The position numbers and the translations under genes were made by a program. DNA of 64,000 bases, from contig JBFFWQ010000003.1 of the NCBI GenBank assembly GCA_041570195.1, forward strand, positions 1 through 64,000, given 5' to 3'. The notes beneath the pieces are model-generated. The model was not told where the DNA came from and ran no database searches. It was given only the letters and a program-made list of their open reading frames with translations. The first letter of the stretch is position 1. Each line of letters opens with the position of its first letter. Below are positions 15,922 through 25,439 of this stretch, in pieces. The DNA is from UBA11865 sp041570195. GTDB lineage: Bacteria > Chloroflexota > Anaerolineae > Promineifilales > Promineifilaceae.

Positions 15922-17124
15922 ATGAAACGTTTACTTTTGGTCATGAGCTTGTTGCTAGTGCTGGGTCTGGCCCTGGCAGCCTGTGGTGGGGAGACGCTTG
16001 AATGTACGGATGAGATTGGTTGTGTTGAGGTTGCCCCGGATGAGCCGATCAAGCTGGCTTCCGCGCTGGTGATCTCGGGGCCGAATACGGAATTGGGCCT
16101 CGACTCCCAGCACGGTGTGGAAATCGCCCTGGATATGCGGGGCGAGGTGCTGGGGCACGCCGTAGAATTGCAGCCTGAAGATGACGGTTGTAACGCCGAG
16201 GGTGGCCAAGCCGCAGCGCAGAAAATCGTCTCCGATCCGCAGATCGTCGCCATGATCGGCACCAGCTGCTCAGGCGCTGGCGTTCCGGCGGCCGAGATCA
16301 TCTCCGAAGCGGGTTTTGTGATGGTTTCGCCGTCCAATACTTCTCCGTCACTGACCGATCCCGATCAGGCTTGGCGGCCAGGCTACCTGCGCACGTCGCA
16401 CAATGACAAGATCCAGGGGCCTGCCATGGCTGAATTCGCCATCAATGAGTTGGGCGTGACCAAAGCTGCCGCTATCCATGACGGCGATCCTTATACCGAA
16501 GGTCTTGCGCGTGCCTTCGCCGATACCTTCGAGGAATTGGGTGGCGAGATCGTGGCCTTTGAGGCGGAAGCGGCCGATGCCAGCAATGTAGAACCGCTGC
16601 TGACCACCGTCGCCGCATCCGGACCGGAACTGATTTACTATCCGGTCTTTATCCCACTGGGTTCGCTATTAACCAATACCGCCAAAGAGATTCCCGATCT
16701 TGAAGGAGTGATCCTGTCTGGGGCGGACGGTATTCAGTCGCCGAGTTTCTTGGAGAACACGGCCGATACCTCGGCAGGCATGTACGTCTCCGGCCCGGAT
16801 TTGAGCTTTGAGAACACTTTCTATCAGGACGAGTTCTTACCGGCTTATCGGGAAATGTTCGGCGGTGAACCGACGGCGCCCTTCCATGCTCACTCCTATG
16901 ACGCTACTATGATGGTCCTAGACGCCGTAGAAGAAGTAGCTCAGGAAAGCAGTGACGGCACCTTGTTGATTGGTCGTCAGGCTCTACGCGACGCGCTCTA
17001 TGCGACCTCGGGATTCGAGGGCATCACCGGGTCGTTGACCTGCGATGACCTTGGTGAATGTGCCAACCCAAAGATCGCCGTCAGCCAGGTCCAAGATGGT
17101 GATTTCGTTCGCATCTGGCCCTAG
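15922..17124 (+). CDS. livK: Branched-chain amino-acid ABC transporter, substrate-binding lipoprotein
   Basis: A 400-residue type I periplasmic-binding protein. The lipoprotein signal ends in LALAAC with Cys21, so it is tethered outside the membrane. The Leu/Ile/Val-binding pattern is clear: IKLASALVISGPNTELGLDSQHG, then ELQPEDDGCNAEGGQAAAQKIVSDPQIVAMIG, VSPSNTSPSLTDP, and AAIHDGDPYTEGLARAFAD. The ATG at 15922 is preceded by GGAGGAGAAG; the in-frame TTG at 15910 precedes the ribosome-binding site and is unlikely. Four cysteines in the mature N-terminal part (ETLECTDEIGCVEV and later) may form disulfides. First gene of livKHMGF. Confidence 0.93.
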   Translation: MKRLLLVMSLLLVLGLALAACGGETLECTDEIGCVEVAPDEPIKLASALVISGPNTELGLDSQHGVEIALDMRGEVLGHAVELQPEDDGCNAEGGQAAAQKIVSDPQIVAMIGTSCSGAGVPAAEIISEAGFVMVSPSNTSPSLTDPDQAWRPGYLRTSHNDKIQGPAMAEFAINELGVTKAAAIHDGDPYTEGLARAFADTFEELGGEIVAFEAEAADASNVEPLLTTVAASGPELIYYPVFIPLGSLLTNTAKEIPDLEGVILSGADGIQSPSFLENTADTSAGMYVSGPDLSFENTFYQDEFLPAYREMFGGEPTAPFHAHSYDATMMVLDAVEEVAQESSDGTLLIGRQALRDALYATSGFEGITGSLTCDDLGECANPKIAVSQVQDGDFVRIWP

Positions 17125-17209
17125 TAGCAAGCTTTTCTAAGGCCTATTGCTGAGGCTTCCTTCATTCAGTCTCTGTGGATGATTCGCACATCTTGAATTG
17201 TTAAATCGT

Positions 17210-17240
17210 TGGGCTCCGGGGGGATAAGCTCCGGAGCCCA
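17210..17240 (+). terminator. Hairpin between livK and livH
   Basis: Stem GGGCTCCGG / CCGGAGCCC with an extra T-A pair and an 11-nt loop. No U run follows. It may protect the livK mRNA 3' end so that the binding protein is made in excess over the permease. Confidence 0.5.
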
Positions 17241-17408
17241 TTCGGTAATCTGTCGTTGCGATAAACCAAACGCGTTTCTGCACCTTACCGAAATAACAAC
17301 CCAATAGCCATACTTATCTTGGATTCCTGAAGGGCAATCGATATGGGTTTACTCAGGCCCACATTGTCTGGACCCTTCGACTGAACTCTGCCAACGGAGC
17401 AAGATAAT

Positions 17409-18479
17409 ATGCCGCAGCGCTTAAAAGAACTTGATTGGGTAGGGCTGGCCCTATGGATATTCCGGGCCGTCATCATCTTCCTGGTCATCTTAGGCATCGT
17501 CCGAAAGATCTTTTTCGACGTAGGTGTCCAGTACTCGACTGAGGATTGGATCGACTTCCTGGGCTCAGGTCTATCTCAGGGAGGGCTCTATGCCTTGATC
17601 GCCTTGGGCTACACGATGGTGTACGGCATTCTGTTCATGATTAACTTCGCCCACGGCGAGTTCTTCATGTCCGGAGCCATGACCTCAACCGTATTCGTGG
17701 CAACTTTCCTGGCCACTACCGGCTTTATGGAACAGTATCCCTGGTTTTACCTGGCCACTACGATGGCGGTGTCCATGGTGGTTGCCATGGGCGTCGCCAT
17801 ACTGACGGAGCGGGTCGCCTACAGGCCTTTACGCCGCGCGCCGCGTCTCGTGCCGCTCATCACGGCCATCGGCGCGTCCTTATTCTGGCAATACTTCTTT
17901 CGAGGCCTATACGGTGGTGAAATCATACCCTTCCCGGTGCCCGAAGCCTTTCAAGGTCGGGTAAACATCTTCGGCATCGATTTCCTAAAGACTCGGATTA
18001 TCGTCATCGTCGCGGCCGTTTTACTGCTCATCGCCTTGTGGCTATTGGTGATGCGTACCAAGACGGGTAAAGCGATTCGGGCGGTGGCCGAGGACAAGGA
18101 TGTAGCTGCCCTGATGGGCATCAACGTCGATCGTACCATCGCCATCACCTTTGGCGTGGGCGCGGCATTTGCCGGGGCGGCCGGCATACTATGGGCGCTG
18201 GTGTTCAAGAGAGTTGACTTTTTCATGGGCTTCGTGCCCGGCATCAAGGCCTTTACCGCTGCAGTCCTGGGCGGCATCGGCAGCATACCTGGCGCAGCCG
18301 TTGGCGGCCTCTTTCTGGGCGTCATCGAGGCCGTTGGCCCACCACTGATCTTGGAGGGCCTGGGCGCGCCAGGCGCCCACCAGCTCAAGGACGTGACTGC
18401 TTTTACATTGTTAGTGTTGGTGCTGATCTTCAGACCACAAGGCATTGTCGGCGAAAGATTGACTGAGAAGAAGGCGTGA
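17409..18479 (+). CDS. livH: Branched-chain amino-acid ABC transporter permease LivH
   Basis: An inner-membrane permease of 356 residues with about eight membrane helices. LivH features include LSQGGLYALIALGYTMVYGILFMINFAHGEFFMSGA, and the cytoplasmic coupling motif GKAIRAVAEDKDVAALMGINVD with the conserved EAA-like glycine region. The first 45 or so residues form an extra N-terminal helix before the standard start. It lies 284 nt after livK, beyond a hairpin, and 11 nt before livM. The C-terminal DVTAFTLLVLVLIFRPQGI is typical. Confidence 0.94.
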   Translation: MPQRLKELDWVGLALWIFRAVIIFLVILGIVRKIFFDVGVQYSTEDWIDFLGSGLSQGGLYALIALGYTMVYGILFMINFAHGEFFMSGAMTSTVFVATFLATTGFMEQYPWFYLATTMAVSMVVAMGVAILTERVAYRPLRRAPRLVPLITAIGASLFWQYFFRGLYGGEIIPFPVPEAFQGRVNIFGIDFLKTRIIVIVAAVLLLIALWLLVMRTKTGKAIRAVAEDKDVAALMGINVDRTIAITFGVGAAFAGAAGILWALVFKRVDFFMGFVPGIKAFTAAVLGGIGSIPGAAVGGLFLGVIEAVGPPLILEGLGAPGAHQLKDVTAFTLLVLVLIFRPQGIVGERLTEKKA

Positions 18480-18490
18480 GAGTGTAAACC

Positions 18491-20203
18491 ATGGCCGGAA
18501 CTGATATACGTCGATCGATTAATGTTGGCCTGCTGTTCGGCCTTATCGCCCTTAGCGTTAGCGCGATAGGCATGGTCGAGACCTTTGACGAAAAAGACAT
18601 CATTTCCGATGTCTTGTCGCTAGGTCAACTTCTGCTGTTTGTTGCGCCAGTCCTGGCAGGTTATGTAGTTGCCAGAACGAAGGAAGGCGATCTCAAGACC
18701 GGACCGGCCATAGTCAGCGGCCTCGTAGCAGGCTTCTTGGTCGCCCTACCGCTTGTTGGTTTGGTTGTCTTGAGCATTCTCTGGCCAGGTATACGTCAAG
18801 CTCTGGTCAATGTTTCGCCAGCGTTGATAGAGATCTTAACGTTTGGGCAGGAGTCAGCACTAGTTGGTAGCATCATCCTGATCATCGTCATGGCCGTCCT
18901 CGGCGTCATTGGCGCTGCTTTCCATCTGCTGCCTGAACGAGTGGAAAGACCGATCACGATCGGTCTCGCGGTTGTCTTCCTCATGGGGTTGTTCTCTGAA
19001 GTGCTGCTGTTCTTGCCCTTCATTCAGGCCATTCCCCGGGTAATCCTGCGGTGGTTGTTTGGCCGATCAGGACTCCAACTCGTGACGGCCGTGGCCATCT
19101 TCATCATTTCAACAGTGGTAGCCTATTGGTGGCAAGAACGAGGAAAAGAAAGCTTCCAAAAACGGCGTGAGGCCAGGGCCGAAACGCAGGTGAGCAATCA
19201 GCGCCGGATCGGCACTGTCGTAATCGTCGGGCTTTTATTGTTTCTGCCGTTGATTACCGGATCCTACATTACCAATGTGGTGGACAGGGTGGGGATCTTC
19301 ATCTTGATGGGCCTGGGACTAAACATCGTCGTGGGCTTTGCCGGGCTCCTGGACCTGGGCTATGTCGCTTTCTTCGCCATCGGCGCCTACGTCATGGGTC
19401 TTCTGACGTCTCAATCGGATCTGGGGATTGTCGGCGTTTCCTTCTGGGTCGCCATTCCGTTCAGTATCATGGCCGCGGCCATGGCGGGTATTCTATTGGG
19501 CATTCCAGTTTTGCGCATGCGCGGCGATTATTTGGCCATCGTCACGTTGGGCTTCGGCGAGATCATCCGCGTGTTGGTGCGCTCCGATTTGTTGAAACCA
19601 ATCATCGGCGGCGCCCAGGGCATCATCCAGCTCGGCAATCCGCCGCTGCCAATTATCGGCGAAGTGATAAGCCCTGAGAGATATTATTATTTGATCCTTG
19701 TCGGTTGCGCCGTGGCGCTTTTTGTCTCGACGCGCCTGAGAGACTCGCGGCCCGGGCGACGCTGGATGGCCATGCGTGAAGACGAAGACGTGGCCGAAGC
19801 CATGGGCATCCATCTGGTCAGTTCCAAGCTGCTGGCGTTCGCATTTGGCGCGGCGCTGGGTGGTTTGGCCGGGGGCATATTTGCCTCCCAACTGGGCTCG
19901 ATATTCCCAACTAGTTTTGAGTTGCTGGTATCGATCCAGGTGCTGAGTTTGATCATTGTGGGCGGCATCGGCAGTCTGCCCGGCGTCGTGGTTGGTTCGG
20001 CCGTCCTGATAGGCTTACCTGAATTGCTGCGCGAATTCTCCGAATATCGGCAGCTCATCTATGGCGCCGTGCTCATTGCCATGATGGTGCTCAAACCGGA
20101 AGGGCTCTGGCCTTCGCCCATTCGCACGCGTGAGCTACACGCCGAAGAAGATATCGCCATTCACGAAGGGCCAATGCACGAGGATGTGCACGACCTGGTC
20201 TAG
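18491..20203 (+). CDS. livM: Branched-chain amino-acid ABC transporter permease LivM with long N-terminal membrane extension
   Basis: The core LivM begins near residue 240: a helix leading to IFILMGLGLNIVVGFAGLLDLGYVAFFAIGAYVMGLL, then LRMRGDYLAIVTLGFGEIIR and the coupling loop GRRWMAMREDEDVAEAMGIH. It forms the membrane channel with LivH. At 570 residues it is some 200 longer than usual: residues 1-225 hold about six additional hydrophobic helices of no recognised family, followed by a charged linker (QERGKESFQKRREARAE). The C-terminus is also extended by an acidic, His-containing tail. Position in livKHMGF supports the call; the role of the extension is unknown. Confidence 0.9.
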   Translation: MAGTDIRRSINVGLLFGLIALSVSAIGMVETFDEKDIISDVLSLGQLLLFVAPVLAGYVVARTKEGDLKTGPAIVSGLVAGFLVALPLVGLVVLSILWPGIRQALVNVSPALIEILTFGQESALVGSIILIIVMAVLGVIGAAFHLLPERVERPITIGLAVVFLMGLFSEVLLFLPFIQAIPRVILRWLFGRSGLQLVTAVAIFIISTVVAYWWQERGKESFQKRREARAETQVSNQRRIGTVVIVGLLLFLPLITGSYITNVVDRVGIFILMGLGLNIVVGFAGLLDLGYVAFFAIGAYVMGLLTSQSDLGIVGVSFWVAIPFSIMAAAMAGILLGIPVLRMRGDYLAIVTLGFGEIIRVLVRSDLLKPIIGGAQGIIQLGNPPLPIIGEVISPERYYYLILVGCAVALFVSTRLRDSRPGRRWMAMREDEDVAEAMGIHLVSSKLLAFAFGAALGGLAGGIFASQLGSIFPTSFELLVSIQVLSLIIVGGIGSLPGVVVGSAVLIGLPELLREFSEYRQLIYGAVLIAMMVLKPEGLWPSPIRTRELHAEEDIAIHEGPMHEDVHDLV

Positions 20204-20215
20204 AGGTGGACATCT

Positions 20216-21007
20216 ATGCCTGATATCCTGGAATCCAAAGACGTCACTAAACGTTTCGGAGGGCTTGTCGCGGTCGACAGTTTCTCCTTTTCGGTCCCGA
20301 CCGGTAGCATCGTCAGCATCATTGGTCCTAACGGCGCCGGCAAAACGACCTTCTTCAATTGCGCGACCGGATTTTATGAGATTGACGGCGGTGATATCAT
20401 GTTCGCCGGCCGCTCGCTCAAAGGCAAATCGCCCGACACGATCACACGCATGGGAATCTCGCGAACATACCAGAATATCCGGCTCTTTGCCTACATGACG
20501 ACCATTGAAAACATCCTGGCCGGCATGGAACCGCAACTCCATTCCAATTGGATTGGGGCTTTGTTCGGGACCAAAAGCACTGTCAAAGAAGAGGAAGAGG
20601 CTGTGGTAGAGGCCAATCGGATCCTGAATTTCGTTGGCTTACGGGGAATGGGCGATAGCCTGGCCCGCAATTTACCCTATGGCGACCAGCGGCGGCTGGA
20701 GATTGCGCGCGCCCTGGCCGGTAAGCCTCAACTTCTGTTACTTGACGAGCCGACGGCGGGCATGAACCCGCGGGAAACGGCCGAGACGACCGAGTTCATT
20801 CGCCGCCTGCGCGATGAATTGGGTATCACTATTCTGCTGATCGAACACGATATGCGGGTCGTCATGGGTATATCCGAGAACATTACGGTGCTGGACTACG
20901 GTAAAAAGATCGCCGAGGGTACGCCGGCCGAGATCCAATCGAACCCGCAAGTTATCGAAGCCTACTTGGGCCGCGGCGCGGCGGCCAGCGCTACCATCGA
21001 GATGTGA
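20216..21007 (+). CDS. livG: Branched-chain amino-acid ABC transporter ATPase LivG
   Basis: One of two ATPases that drive the transporter. Walker A is GPNGAGKTT, followed by the LivG-typical FFNCATGFY. The family-specific insertion after RTYQNIRLFAYMT is present. The signature region reads NLPYGDQRRLEIARALAGKPQLLLLDEPTAGMNP, with YGDQRR in place of the usual LSGGQ, as is usual for LivG. The H-loop histidine is in LLIEHDM. The 263 residues and the position 12 nt after livM are normal. Confidence 0.95.
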   Translation: MPDILESKDVTKRFGGLVAVDSFSFSVPTGSIVSIIGPNGAGKTTFFNCATGFYEIDGGDIMFAGRSLKGKSPDTITRMGISRTYQNIRLFAYMTTIENILAGMEPQLHSNWIGALFGTKSTVKEEEEAVVEANRILNFVGLRGMGDSLARNLPYGDQRRLEIARALAGKPQLLLLDEPTAGMNPRETAETTEFIRRLRDELGITILLIEHDMRVVMGISENITVLDYGKKIAEGTPAEIQSNPQVIEAYLGRGAAASATIEM

Positions 21008-21088
21008 GCGCCGACCGGAGCGGGTTCTCTGATGAAATCGACCGCTGACAATACTTATCCATAACATCTGAGGAGTGACTGGAATATC

Positions 21089-21802
21089 ATGGCTTTGCTT
21101 GAAGTGAATGACGTTCATGCTCACTATGGCAATATACACGCACTGAAAGGCGTCTCTTTGACGGTCGACGAAGGCGAGATCGTTTCTTTGATTGGCGGTA
21201 ATGGGGCTGGAAAGACGACCACCTTACGGACGATTAGCGGCCTGATGCAGCCTAGCAGTGGCTCGGTAACTTTGGGCGGCGAGGACTTGGCGGACTACAA
21301 GGCTCATGAATTGGCTCCTAAAGGCGTGGCCATGGTCCCGGAAGGACGGGGGGTCTTCTCAAAAATGACCGTGCTCGAGAACCTGGAGATGGGCGCCTAC
21401 CATCGCAGCGACAAGGAAGGCATCGCCGAGGATTTGGGGAATGTGTACGAACTTTTCCCTCGCTTGAAAGAGCGCCGTACGCAGGTAGCGGGCACGCTCT
21501 CAGGCGGCGAGCAGCAGATGCTGGCCACCGCTCGCGCCATGATGTCGCGCCCCAGCCTGTTGTTGATGGATGAACCTTCCATGGGGCTGGCGCCGGTGTT
21601 GGTGGAAGCGATTTTTGATACGATCGTCAAGATCAACAAAGAAGGGACGACCATCCTGCTGGTGGAGCAGAATGCCCACATGGCATTGCAGGTAGCCTCA
21701 CGGGGTTATGTGCTGCAGACAGGTGAGATCGTGCTACAGGATTTATGCGTCAACCTGCAGGAAAATGAGATGGTCCAGAAGGCTTACCTGGGCATCGAAT
21801 GA
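21089..21802 (+). CDS. livF: Branched-chain amino-acid ABC transporter ATPase LivF
   Basis: Second ATPase of the transporter, 237 residues. Walker A is GGNGAGKTT, followed by TLRTISGLMQP. The signature is LSGGEQQMLATARAMMSRPSLLLMDEPSMGLAP and the H-loop lies in LLVEQNAHMAL (Q-N rather than H-D), normal for LivF. The conserved GVAMVPEGRGVFSKMTVLENLEMGAY block is present. It is the last gene of the cluster; 370 nt without a gene follow. A good ribosome-binding site (TGAGGAGTGA) is 16 nt upstream. Confidence 0.95.
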   Translation: MALLEVNDVHAHYGNIHALKGVSLTVDEGEIVSLIGGNGAGKTTTLRTISGLMQPSSGSVTLGGEDLADYKAHELAPKGVAMVPEGRGVFSKMTVLENLEMGAYHRSDKEGIAEDLGNVYELFPRLKERRTQVAGTLSGGEQQMLATARAMMSRPSLLLMDEPSMGLAPVLVEAIFDTIVKINKEGTTILLVEQNAHMALQVASRGYVLQTGEIVLQDLCVNLQENEMVQKAYLGIE

Positions 21803-22172
21803 TTTGTCAAACCGGCGCGAATTGCCGGTGATGGGGAGCGATAGCCGCCGGACGCGAGCCCGGCCGAACCGACGCCGGGCAGATAACATGCTTCAAGTCG
21901 GCCGGCGTTGCCGCCCGCAATTACCTGCCAGAACGCCAGGGTACGGGATCAGGGTTCGGTTGTTGCCTTGTAGGATGCCTTTTCCCCCCCCCCCCCCCAT
22001 TTCCCCGGAAACTCCACCACTTAGAGCGCCATTAGTCTTCAGGCGATAAGTTCTTGCCCGGCTGTACCACGTTGCTATACTCCTTCTCGGAGAACGGGAC
22101 GCATCTTTCTGGGATTTGACGTATAGGAATGCGTGATTCGCCCTGAACGAGGCCCTGGGTGTAGAAAACACG
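21803..22172 (+). other. Intergenic region with C15 tract and promoter
   Basis: No gene is seen. A hairpin ACCGGC/GCCGGT (21811-21829) follows livF without a U run. A run of about 15 C residues lies at 21984-21998. A candidate promoter TTGCCC, 16 bp, TATACT (22054-22081) is placed to drive the next gene. Confidence 0.5.
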
Positions 22173-24611
22173 ATGAGAGTAAAGCCTGGCGACAACCAAT
22201 ATCGAGATTTGCTGGCAATCGGCCGCCGTTCGTTAGCGCTGGTCGCCCTTCTGGCGCTGTCCATGATCATCTCGGGCTGTGGCGATGACGAATCAGGTGC
22301 GGCGACGCCTCAGCCGGCTCCATCGCCCACCAGCACGTTGGCCATTGAAGATGCCGGCGCTGCCGGGGAGGTCGTTGAGGACATAAGCTTCATCACGGTA
22401 GCTACCGATGCGCCTTCGCGATTTCAGGACTTCGGCGATATCGATCCTTTTGGCAATGTCGTCGGATTTGATCCCGATGTGATGGCTCAACTGGCCGCGG
22501 CCGGGAACTTCAATTATGAGTTTGTAGTCACGCGTTTCGATGGACTCTTGGAAAGTGTGGCCAATCGCGAATTTAACACAGCCATGTCGGCGCTGGAGAT
22601 CCCGGAACAGCCGGAAGAAGGATTGGTCTATACAGACCCTTACTTAAGAGTGGGCCAAGTGTTGGTGGTCCGGGCCAATGAGAGTGAAGTGCTGGATTAC
22701 CGCGATGTGGGGGTTGGTTTTACCATTGGGGTGCAACGGTTTCGGGACGGGGAACACACGGCGCGAACGATTCTTGGCCTAAGCGAGCCGGATTTGCAGC
22801 TTTATCCGGATCCACCACAAGCATTGCAGGCGCTCATCGATCGCCAGGTTGAAGGTGTGATTCTCGACAGTGATGACGCCGCCGAATATGCAGCCAAGTA
22901 CCCCCAACAACTCAAGATCACCGGCGGGAGTGGAGAAGAGGCTTGGATAAGCAAACGGGCCTATGGCATTGCCGTGCCGGAGGAGGATCAGGCCCTGCTG
23001 GCGCTGCTGAACGAGGCGATTGGCCAGGCAGCCGCGGGCGGAAGCTTGGAGCAACTCACGAAGCAATGGCTGGTGGCCAATCAGCCGATTAACGCTGGGG
23101 AGTCGCTGGTGGGCACGCCCGACGACGAGTTAGTGATCGGCATCGCCGAGGAACTGATCAGCCTGGACCCGGCCAACCGGCAGCCAGATCTGGTGAGCTG
23201 GGAAGTACAGCGCAATATCATGAGCGGCTTGTTGGGCTATGATGCCCAGAACAACTTGATTCCCGTGCTGGCGGCCGACTTGCCGCTGATCTCTGAAGAC
23301 AAGCTAGAGTACACTTTCTCCTTGCGTCCTGGTCTGACTTTTCCAGATGGCAGGGAATTGACGGCCGAAGATGTCCGCTTTTCGATCAATCGGGCAGCCG
23401 GCTTGGGCAATTTCCAGGTCAACCGCTATCTAAAAGATGCTAATGAGGACAGTTTTGCCGATGCTGACGCCGTCCAGGTCGTCGATCCGCTGACCGTTAA
23501 GTTCGTACTCCAGCAGCCAACTTCCTACTTCGCCAGCGTGCTGGCTACGCCGCCTTTCTCAGTGCTCAGTCAAGACTGCCTGAACTCTGGGGGTGATCCC
23601 GGTGTTGCCTGTGGCGGAATCGGGCCTTTTGTGGTGACCGAGTTTGAGCCCGGCATCCAGATGCGCTTGACCGCCAACGGGACCTGGCCTGGCCAACCGC
23701 CAGCGTTTGAAAAGTTGCAATTGCGCTTCTACGACGATTCGGAGCAAATGCGCCGCTCGCTGGAGAATAATGCCGTCGATCTTTCCTGGACAGGCATCGC
23801 TCCGGCCGACATTCAAGGACTGAGAAACGACGCGAACTTCGAGAGCTGGGAAACAGCCTCGGCTTTCAAGAGCTACCTGGTCTTTGAGCAGGGCGAGGCG
23901 CCTTGGAGCAGCGCCCGGCTCAGGGAAGCGATCGCCTATGCCGTCGATCGCGAGGTGCTGGCCAATGACGTTTTCGACGGCCTTAGAAAACCGCTTTCCA
24001 GTCCGGTGCCGGTTGACACGCCCGGCCACGTGCCGGCCCAACCGGATCGTGACCTGGAATCGGCTAGATCGATCCTTATCGCTTCAGGCTACAGCCCGGC
24101 AGTCCCGCTGGAAATGACTATCTGGTATGTCAACGACGGCCGGTACACGACGCTGGAAGAACAATATGCGACGGCCCTTAAAGCGCAACTGGAAGAAACG
24201 GGGCTGATCACTGTGACGTTGGAGGGAGCGCCGTGGGAAGTATTCCGGCCGTCGAGTGTGGCCTGTAGCTACCCCGCATACCTGCTTGGTTGGCCGTCAA
24301 GCGGACAACCGGCTGCTTTCCTGGACGCCATGAGCTGGATCGAGTACTTCATCACCAATACCGATCGGATCTGCTCCAATTTCGAAAACGCCGCCATGGA
24401 GACCCTGTATCAGGAAGCGCTCCAAGAGGTAGATGAGAGTCAGCGCCTGGTGCTGTATGGGCAAATTCAGGAACTATGGGCCAGGGAGTTCCCGACGCTT
24501 GATCTGACGCAGCAGCCGAGAGTGGCTATTTCGTTGCCCGGCGTTGGCGGGGTATGGACAGATGCCATGGGGTTGATGCACTACGACTTGTTGGTCAAGA
24601 GTGAGGGGTAG
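22173..24611 (+). CDS. Tandem substrate-binding lipoprotein: family 3 (amino-acid) fused to family 5 (peptide) binding domains
   Basis: The 812-residue protein starts with a lipoprotein signal (ISGC, Cys36). Residues about 70-305 form a family 3 solute-binding domain (ITVATDAPSRFQDFGDIDPFGNVVGFDPDVM, then SALEIPEQPEEGLVYTDPYLRVGQVLVV), as in polar amino-acid transporters. Residues about 320-812 form a family 5 domain of the oligopeptide/nickel type (SLDPANRQPDLVSWEVQRNIMSGLLGYD, then FSLRPGLTFPDGRELTAEDVRFSINR). Each domain looks complete. The two families normally serve different ABC transporters. No permease or ATPase lies next to it, so its partners are unknown; it may act with the liv system or as a sensor. 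Confidence 0.85.
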   Translation: MRVKPGDNQYRDLLAIGRRSLALVALLALSMIISGCGDDESGAATPQPAPSPTSTLAIEDAGAAGEVVEDISFITVATDAPSRFQDFGDIDPFGNVVGFDPDVMAQLAAAGNFNYEFVVTRFDGLLESVANREFNTAMSALEIPEQPEEGLVYTDPYLRVGQVLVVRANESEVLDYRDVGVGFTIGVQRFRDGEHTARTILGLSEPDLQLYPDPPQALQALIDRQVEGVILDSDDAAEYAAKYPQQLKITGGSGEEAWISKRAYGIAVPEEDQALLALLNEAIGQAAAGGSLEQLTKQWLVANQPINAGESLVGTPDDELVIGIAEELISLDPANRQPDLVSWEVQRNIMSGLLGYDAQNNLIPVLAADLPLISEDKLEYTFSLRPGLTFPDGRELTAEDVRFSINRAAGLGNFQVNRYLKDANEDSFADADAVQVVDPLTVKFVLQQPTSYFASVLATPPFSVLSQDCLNSGGDPGVACGGIGPFVVTEFEPGIQMRLTANGTWPGQPPAFEKLQLRFYDDSEQMRRSLENNAVDLSWTGIAPADIQGLRNDANFESWETASAFKSYLVFEQGEAPWSSARLREAIAYAVDREVLANDVFDGLRKPLSSPVPVDTPGHVPAQPDRDLESARSILIASGYSPAVPLEMTIWYVNDGRYTTLEEQYATALKAQLEETGLITVTLEGAPWEVFRPSSVACSYPAYLLGWPSSGQPAAFLDAMSWIEYFITNTDRICSNFENAAMETLYQEALQEVDESQRLVLYGQIQELWAREFPTLDLTQQPRVAISLPGVGGVWTDAMGLMHYDLLVKSEG

Positions 24612-24653
24612 GGATCGGGGATTGGAGATCAGGAGCTGATGCAGCGGGCAGGA

Positions 24654-25358
24654 TTAACCAGCTGAATCAGAGGAGCGTTTTTGCGCCTCTTCGGCTTTGC
24701 GCCTCCGGCGCCTGCCCCGCGGCCCGACAATTCGCTCTTCGCCGCGTAGCAGGCGCTTGATGTTGGGCTTGAGCGACCAGGCAATGATGGCTCCGGCGAT
24801 AATGCCGCCGATCATGTAGGCCAGCGTGCTGTCGTAGGGTTCAACGCCTGCGAGGTAGAGCACACCAAAGGCTATGGGAATCACGGCCGACATGGCCAGG
24901 GAAGCCACAGAGGCGATGCCGAGAAAAATGAGGACGCCCAGGACGACCAAGATGGCGGCCGGCACGATGGGAAACCAGATGGCGCCGGCCCAGCCGACAT
25001 TGGGCCCCGTGCCGGCGCCGCCTTTGAAGCCCAGGAAGATCGACCAATTATGGCCAATGACGCTCATGATGCCGCTGGTCACTTCGGCCCAGGGTAGCCA
25101 GGCGGCTGGCAATTGATCGGCAAACAGGGCTCGCACGAGCCACACGGCGCAAGCCGCTTTGACGACGTCTAGGATCGAGGTCAAAACGCCAACAGCCACG
25201 CCGCCGGCGCGAAAAGAGTTGGTGCCGCCGGTCCGACCGCTGCCAAAATCGCGCAAATCGATGCCCTTGGTTATCCTGACCAGCAGAAAACCTACCGGTA
25301 TCGCGCCCAAAAGATACCCAATGACGGCCGAAAGCAACAAATAGAGGATATTGGACAT
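24654..25358 (-). CDS. plsY: Glycerol-3-phosphate acyltransferase PlsY
   Basis: A membrane acyltransferase that moves the acyl group from acyl-phosphate (made by PlsX) to glycerol-3-phosphate. The 234-residue protein has several membrane helices. The first cytoplasmic motif reads LRDFGSGRTGGTNSFRAGG, the second GHNWSIFLGFKGGAGTGPN, and IGGIIAGAIIAW near the end is also typical. In most PlsY the first motif is GSGNxGATN and the second ends KGGKGVAT; the variations here (RTGGTN and GGAGTGPN) are noted and could alter phosphate binding. A basic, Arg-rich tail ends the protein. Monocistronic between convergent and same-strand neighbours. Confidence 0.9.
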   Translation of the reverse strand: MSNILYLLLSAVIGYLLGAIPVGFLLVRITKGIDLRDFGSGRTGGTNSFRAGGVAVGVLTSILDVVKAACAVWLVRALFADQLPAAWLPWAEVTSGIMSVIGHNWSIFLGFKGGAGTGPNVGWAGAIWFPIVPAAILVVLGVLIFLGIASVASLAMSAVIPIAFGVLYLAGVEPYDSTLAYMIGGIIAGAIIAWSLKPNIKRLLRGEERIVGPRGRRRRRKAEEAQKRSSDSAG

Positions 25359-25439
25359 ATTTTCTGCCTAGAGCGTGGCCACATTATAGCTGGCAACGCT
25401 GCCCAGGGCATATGGTACAACCCAGTAATGAGCGAAGAG

